Positions 60,651 through 64,000 of a DNA stretch of 64,000 bases are shown here, piece by piece. This DNA is from Nocardioides allogilvus (GTDB lineage: Bacteria; Actinomycetota; Actinomycetes; Propionibacteriales; Nocardioidaceae). A program made the translations under genes and the position numbers. The stretch covers positions 186,001 through 250,000 of the forward strand of contig NZ_PZYX01000003.1 in NCBI RefSeq assembly GCF_003047285.1, given 5' to 3'. Numbering within the stretch: the stretch's first letter is position 1; each line of letters opens with the position of its first letter. The notes below the pieces were generated by a model that was given only the letters and a program-made list of their open reading frames with translations, was not told the origin of the DNA and did not search any database.

Positions 60651-61841
60651 TCAGTCCGAGCCGAAGAGGTCGCGGGTGTAGACCTTGTCCCGCACGTCGT
60701 CGAGCTCGGGCGCCATTCGGTTGGCAACGATCACGTCGGCCTTCGCCTTGAACTTGTCGAGGTTCTTGTAGACCTTCGAGCCGTAGAACTTGCCGTCCTC
60801 GTCGAGCTGGTCCTCGTCGAGCTCGGGCTCGAAGACGACGACCTTGACGCCCTTGGACTTGATCCGCTTCATGATCCCCTGCACCGAGGACTCGCGGAAG
60901 TTGTCCGAGCCGGCCTTCATCAGCAGCCGGTGGATGCCGACGACCTTCGGCTGCCGGTCGAGGATGTCGAAGGCGACGAAGTCCTTGCGGGTGGTGTTGG
61001 AGTCGATGATCGCGTTGATGAGGTTCTGCGGGACCTCGGAGTAGTTCGCGAGCAGCTGGCGGGTGTCCTTCGGCAGGCAGTAGCCGCCGTAGCCGAAGGA
61101 CGGGTTGTTGTAGTGAGAGCCGATCCGCGGGTCGAGGCCGACGCCGTCGATGATCTGGCGGGAGGAGAGCCCGCGCGAGAGGGCGAAGGAGTCGAGCTCG
61201 TTGAAGAAGGCCACGCGCATCGCGAGATAGGTGTTGGCGAAGAGCTTGATCGCCTCGGCCTCGGTGGGCTCGGTGAACAGGAGCGGCACGTCGTCGACGT
61301 CGGCGCCCTTCACCAGCAGCTCGGCGAAGCGGCGGGCCCGCGAGCTGTCCTCGCCGACCACGATCCGCGACGGGTGGAGGTTGTCGTGCAGAGCGCGGCC
61401 CTCGCGCAGGAACTCCGGGCTGAAGATGAGGTTGTCGCAGCCGAGACGCGAGCGCACGTCGTCGACGAAGCCCACGGGGATCGTCGACTTGATGACCATC
61501 GTCGCGTCGGGCGCCAGGCGCATCACGTCGGCGATCACGGCCTCGACGGAGGCGGTGTTGAAGTAGTTGGTGACCTCGTCGTAGTTGGTCGGCGTCGCGA
61601 TGATGACGAACTCCGCGCCGGCATAGGCCTGCGCCGGGTCGGTCGTGAACGTCAGGGTCAGGTCCTCCTCGGCGAGGAAGCGCGAGATGTCCTCGTCGTG
61701 GATCGGACTCTCGCCGGAGCGCAGCAGCTCGATGCGTGCCTCGTCGAGGTCGAGGCCCACGACCTCGTTGTGCCGCGCGAGCAGGCACGCCATGGACAAC
61801 CCGACATAGCCGAGCCCGGCGACGGCGATCTTCGTGGTCAT
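60651..61841 (-). CDS. ugd: UDP-glucose 6-dehydrogenase
   Basis: A 396-aa nucleotide-sugar dehydrogenase. NAD site [15 protein letters not shown] (about 7-21), catalytic C255 in [11 protein letters not shown], and Lys in [10 protein letters not shown]. The compact form matches E. coli-type Ugd. It makes UDP-glucuronate, which suggests that the facing glycosyltransferase operon builds a uronate-containing glycan. ATG 61841; an in-frame ATG at 61850 is possible. Confidence 0.92.
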   Translation of the reverse strand: MTTKIAVAGLGYVGLSMACLLARHNEVVGLDLDEARIELLRSGESPIHDEDISRFLAEEDLTLTFTTDPAQAYAGAEFVIIATPTNYDEVTNYFNTASVEAVIADVMRLAPDATMVIKSTIPVGFVDDVRSRLGCDNLIFSPEFLREGRALHDNLHPSRIVVGEDSSRARRFAELLVKGADVDDVPLLFTEPTEAEAIKLFANTYLAMRVAFFNELDSFALSRGLSSRQIIDGVGLDPRIGSHYNNPSFGYGGYCLPKDTRQLLANYSEVPQNLINAIIDSNTTRKDFVAFDILDRQPKVVGIHRLLMKAGSDNFRESSVQGIMKRIKSKGVKVVVFEPELDEDQLDEDGKFYGSKVYKNLDKFKAKADVIVANRMAPELDDVRDKVYTRDLFGSD

Positions 61842-61949
61842 GGCGCCCATCATCCCTGACCGCGGGTGACCAGCGCGGTCGCCATCCGGTGAACAATCTC
61901 CCGCGCCCGAGGCAGCCCGCGGGTCGGACGACGTGCCTATGCTCGCACC

Positions 61950-62948
61950 ATGACCATCCAGCAGACCTCCGAACTCACGCACGCGGCGATGCTCGGCCTG
62001 GGTGTCTATCGCCCGGAGCGGGTCGTCACCAACGCCGAGATCTGCGAGGTCCTCGACTCCGACGACGAGTGGATCCAGTCCCGGTCCGGGATCAAGACCC
62101 GTCGCTTCGCCGGGTCGGAGGAGACCTTGATCGGTATGGCGACCACCGCCGCCGAACGCGCGCTGGCCGTCTCCGGCGTGAGTGCCGACCAGCTCGGCTG
62201 CGTCATCGTTGCGACCTCGACCCACCCGGAGCACACGCCCGCCTCGGCGCCGCAGATCGCCACCCGGCTCGGGTCGACCGCGGGGGCCTTCGACGTCTCG
62301 GCGGGTTGTGCGGGCTTCTGCCACGCGCTCAACCTGGCGTCCTCGATGGTCCGTTCGGGAGCCGAGACCCACGTGCTGGTGATCGGGGTCGAGCAGCTGA
62401 GCCGCTTCATGGACCCCACCGATCGGGGCACGGCCTTCATCTTCGCCGACGGTGCGGGCGCGGTGGTCGTGGGACCGGCGGAGGCGACCGGGATCGGCCC
62501 GACGGCCTGGGGGTCCGACGGTTCGAAGGCCCACGTGATCAACCAGAGCCCGAGCTGCCTCGGCGCGCATGCCGACACCCCCGTCGTCCAGATGGAGGGT
62601 ACGGCGGTGTTCCGCTGGGCGCCGTTCGCGATGGCCGAGGTGGCGCACGAGGCGCTCGCGAGCGCCGGAGTCACCGTCGAGGACCTCGACGCCTTCATCC
62701 CGCACCAGGCCAACCTGCGCATCACCCAGACCCTGTCGCGCAACATCAAGCTCCCCGAGTCCGTCGCCGTCGCCACCGACATCGTCGACTCCGGCAACAC
62801 CTCCGCCGCCTCCGTCCCGCTCGCGATCGAGGCGATGCTCCGCAACGGCGAGGCGAAGCCCGGCGACCTGGCGCTGCTGATCGCCTTCGGCGCAGGCCTC
62901 AGCTATGCGGGCCAGGTCGTGACGCTGCCGCCCGTGGCCGGCGGTTGA
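61950..62948 (+). CDS. 3-oxoacyl-ACP synthase III (FabH-like)
   Basis: A 332-aa ketoacyl-ACP synthase III with the full catalytic triad: C120 in SAGCAGF, H252 in PHQAN, N283 in SGNTSAAS. It condenses acyl-CoA with malonyl-ACP to start fatty acid synthesis. There are no fab neighbours, so it may be an accessory copy. The last codons GGC GGT TGA belong to a REP-like element. Confidence 0.92.
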   Translation: MTIQQTSELTHAAMLGLGVYRPERVVTNAEICEVLDSDDEWIQSRSGIKTRRFAGSEETLIGMATTAAERALAVSGVSADQLGCVIVATSTHPEHTPASAPQIATRLGSTAGAFDVSAGCAGFCHALNLASSMVRSGAETHVLVIGVEQLSRFMDPTDRGTAFIFADGAGAVVVGPAEATGIGPTAWGSDGSKAHVINQSPSCLGAHADTPVVQMEGTAVFRWAPFAMAEVAHEALASAGVTVEDLDAFIPHQANLRITQTLSRNIKLPESVAVATDIVDSGNTSAASVPLAIEAMLRNGEAKPGDLALLIAFGAGLSYAGQVVTLPPVAGG

Positions 62949-62978
62949 GGAGGTCGCTCAGCGACCGTCACGAAACCC
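62940..62978 (+). repeat. REP-like hairpin element, copy D
   Basis: GGCGGTTGAGGAGG, hairpin GGTCGC-tca-GCGACC, then GTCACGAAACCC. It lies between convergent fabH-like and DUF998 genes and encodes the C-terminal codons and stop of both. It matches copy B outside the stem. Confidence 0.85.
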
Positions 62979-63578
62979 TGCCCGCCGCTGACTCCACGCC
63001 CACCCGGCGAGCCCGAAGAGCACCGGCCACAGCGCGAGGCGCTCGAGCGCGCCGGCCGCGGCTCCGTCCTCCCCGGTGAGCACGAACCCGACCGCCCCCG
63101 CGGCGGTGACCACGCCGGTCGCGAGCAGGGCCTGGGCGAGTCGCGGCTGGCGGTGGCGGAGGCGGTGCCCGAGGCCCATCAGCGCGAGCGGCTGCGCCAC
63201 GAACAGCGGCGTCGCCGCGATGGCATGCAACGTCGCGTCGCGGTCGAGCGGCGCGAGGCCCGTGGCGACGGAGCTCACGCCCGAGACCACGAGCAGGCCG
63301 GTGACCCACGGCCCGAGCTCCCTGTTGGACAACCACGCGCCGCCGGCCAGCAGCACCCCGAAGCCGACGAACGAACCGTTCATCACCTCGTGGCGCGGGG
63401 AGGCATACCCGTCGGACGACCCGACCTCGCCCAGCTTGCTCACCGAGTCGGCGACGAAGCTGTAGCCACCCGTCGTCGCGGCGGCCGTGATCAGCTCGGT
63501 GGCGATGTAGGCCGGTCGCGCCATCAGCGCGAGCGCTCCCCAGCGGGCGGCGCGGGCCTGCGTCGGATCTGTGGGCAT
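62958..63578 (-). CDS. DUF998-family membrane protein
   Basis: A 206-aa membrane protein with about six hydrophobic segments and the DUF998-like features (SKLGEVGSSDGYASPRHEVMNGSF near 45-64). Function unknown. ATG 63578. The C-terminal residues Phe-Arg-Asp-Gly-Arg-stop are encoded by the REP-like element. Confidence 0.82.
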   Translation of the reverse strand: MPTDPTQARAARWGALALMARPAYIATELITAAATTGGYSFVADSVSKLGEVGSSDGYASPRHEVMNGSFVGFGVLLAGGAWLSNRELGPWVTGLLVVSGVSSVATGLAPLDRDATLHAIAATPLFVAQPLALMGLGHRLRHRQPRLAQALLATGVVTAAGAVGFVLTGEDGAAAGALERLALWPVLFGLAGWAWSQRRAGFRDGR

Positions 63579-63618
63579 GCGGCCACCGTAGACCCGGTGA
63601 CGCAGGCCGGACATGAGT

Positions 63619-63653
63619 GGAGTCCTGGGCCTCGCAGCGAGACCCAGGACTCC
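63619..63653. terminator. Terminator-like hairpin
   Basis: GGAGTCCTGGG (63619-63629) and CCCAGGACTCC (63643-63653), with an inner CTCGC-a-GCGAG stem. It follows the HesB-like gene on the minus strand. Confidence 0.75.
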
Positions 63654-63670
63654 AACGGTGTTGCTGTGGG

Positions 63671-63946
63671 TCAGGTCTGCTGACCCAGCGCGAACTGGAT
63701 GTTGCCCTGCTCGTCGACGCCGCCGTCCAGGACCTTGTCGGCCAGCAGCTCGGAGGCCGGCGGGTCGATGAAGACGGTGGCACCGTCCTGCTCGACCACC
63801 TGGTCGTCCTGCTGGGCCTGTTCGGCCGGACTGACCGACAGGGACTGCCCGTCGGCCTCAGCAGAGATGCGCAGGCCGGAGATCTCCGGCACTTCCGCAG
63901 CGAGCTGCTTGACGATCTCGGTCACGTTCTCGGTGAGAGCAAGCAT
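63671..63946 (-). CDS. HesB/IscA-like protein lacking the cluster-binding cysteines
   Basis: A 91-aa protein whose whole length follows the HesB/IscA/ErpA pattern (LALTENVTEIVKQLAAE at the start, VFIDPPASELLADKVLD late). None of the three Cys that bind Fe-S in this family is present; the protein has no Cys at all. So it is unlikely to be a cluster carrier of the usual kind. A good GGGAGAGCC precedes ATG 63946. Its upstream region to the window end shows no gene. Confidence 0.75.
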   Translation of the reverse strand: MLALTENVTEIVKQLAAEVPEISGLRISAEADGQSLSVSPAEQAQQDDQVVEQDGATVFIDPPASELLADKVLDGGVDEQGNIQFALGQQT

Positions 63947-64000
63947 GGCTCTCCCTTCCGAAATGGAGAATGTGTCCCCGTCACCATTGCTCGGATCCGC

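Noticed and set aside
1-64000. CRISPR arrays, tRNA or rRNA genes, prophage
   Set aside because: I saw no regularly spaced repeats, no tRNA-like TPsiC/anticodon patterns, no rRNA signatures and no phage structural genes. The only mobile element evident is the IS481 copy.

Overview
The window is about 72% G+C, uses GTG, TTG and ATG starts with AGGAGG-like ribosome binding sites, and is packed with genes, many coupled by ATGA or GTGA overlaps. Gene content (F420/FMN luciferase-like enzymes, a copper CsoR operon, ECF41 and ECF42 sigma factors, CE1758/CE1759 proteins, a glpD-tetR-agpS-dagK block laid out as in Mycobacterium) points to a chromosomal segment of a high-GC actinobacterium, most likely Nocardioides or a close relative in Nocardioidaceae. 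That assignment is inference. I see no rRNA, tRNA, CRISPR array or prophage.

Layout. 1-7.7 kb: the 3' end of a CALB-like lipase; a membrane protein; a carboxymuconolactone decarboxylase/ECF41 sigma pair with a textbook ECF41 promoter; an FBP-domain protein; a P-loop GTPase; thioesterase, methyltransferase, SRPBCC and SDR genes; two small acidic proteins. 7.73-8.82 kb: one intact IS481-family element with a 6-bp target duplication, sitting in a CTAG that two convergent genes shared as stop codon. 8.8-15.4 kb: a permuted-papain-like hydrolase, a WXG100-like pair, and the parts of a RimK system (M14 deacylase, RimB-like protease, RimK fused to a TrkA-C domain) with a TetR/quinone oxidoreductase pair between them. 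15.3-20.4 kb: YbaB, DinB, a GH13 enzyme with a flavin oxidoreductase, small membrane proteins. 20.4-25.6 kb: EcsC, the csoR-copZ-hyp-copA operon, a glycerophosphodiesterase. 25.8-30.8 kb: TPR protein, CE1758/CE1759 monooxygenase and reductase, small proteins, a zinc-ribbon SDR. 30.8-40.2 kb: a large secreted DUF6351 protein and a two-ATPase/two-permease FtsX-type ABC exporter. 40.4-48.9 kb: DGPF protein/ECF42 sigma, double GNAT, DEAD-box helicase, YceI, succinate-semialdehyde dehydrogenase, TetR and its membrane-protein target. 48.7-53.4 kb: glpD-tetR divergent from agpS-dagK. 53.3-64 kb: pirin, GH1 glucosidase, a four-gene sulfotransferase/glycosyltransferase operon facing a UDP-glucose dehydrogenase, FabH, DUF998, and a HesB-like protein.

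Regulation is unusually legible. Most divergent gene pairs carry clear inverted repeats (TetR sites at 12910, 12936, 48270, 48298 and 50863; a CsoR box at 24715). Two unlinked promoters, of the CE1758 gene and of yceI, share a 17-bp operator-like motif. Several convergent gene pairs end inside related REP-like hairpin elements (15334, 20332, 42071, 62940) that encode the last codons and stop codons of the flanking genes.

I found no obvious defence island. The best candidates for under-described biology are the REP-like stop-codon elements, the RimK-TrkA-C module, the shared operator, the sulfotransferase/GT operon and the two-ATPase FtsX exporter.
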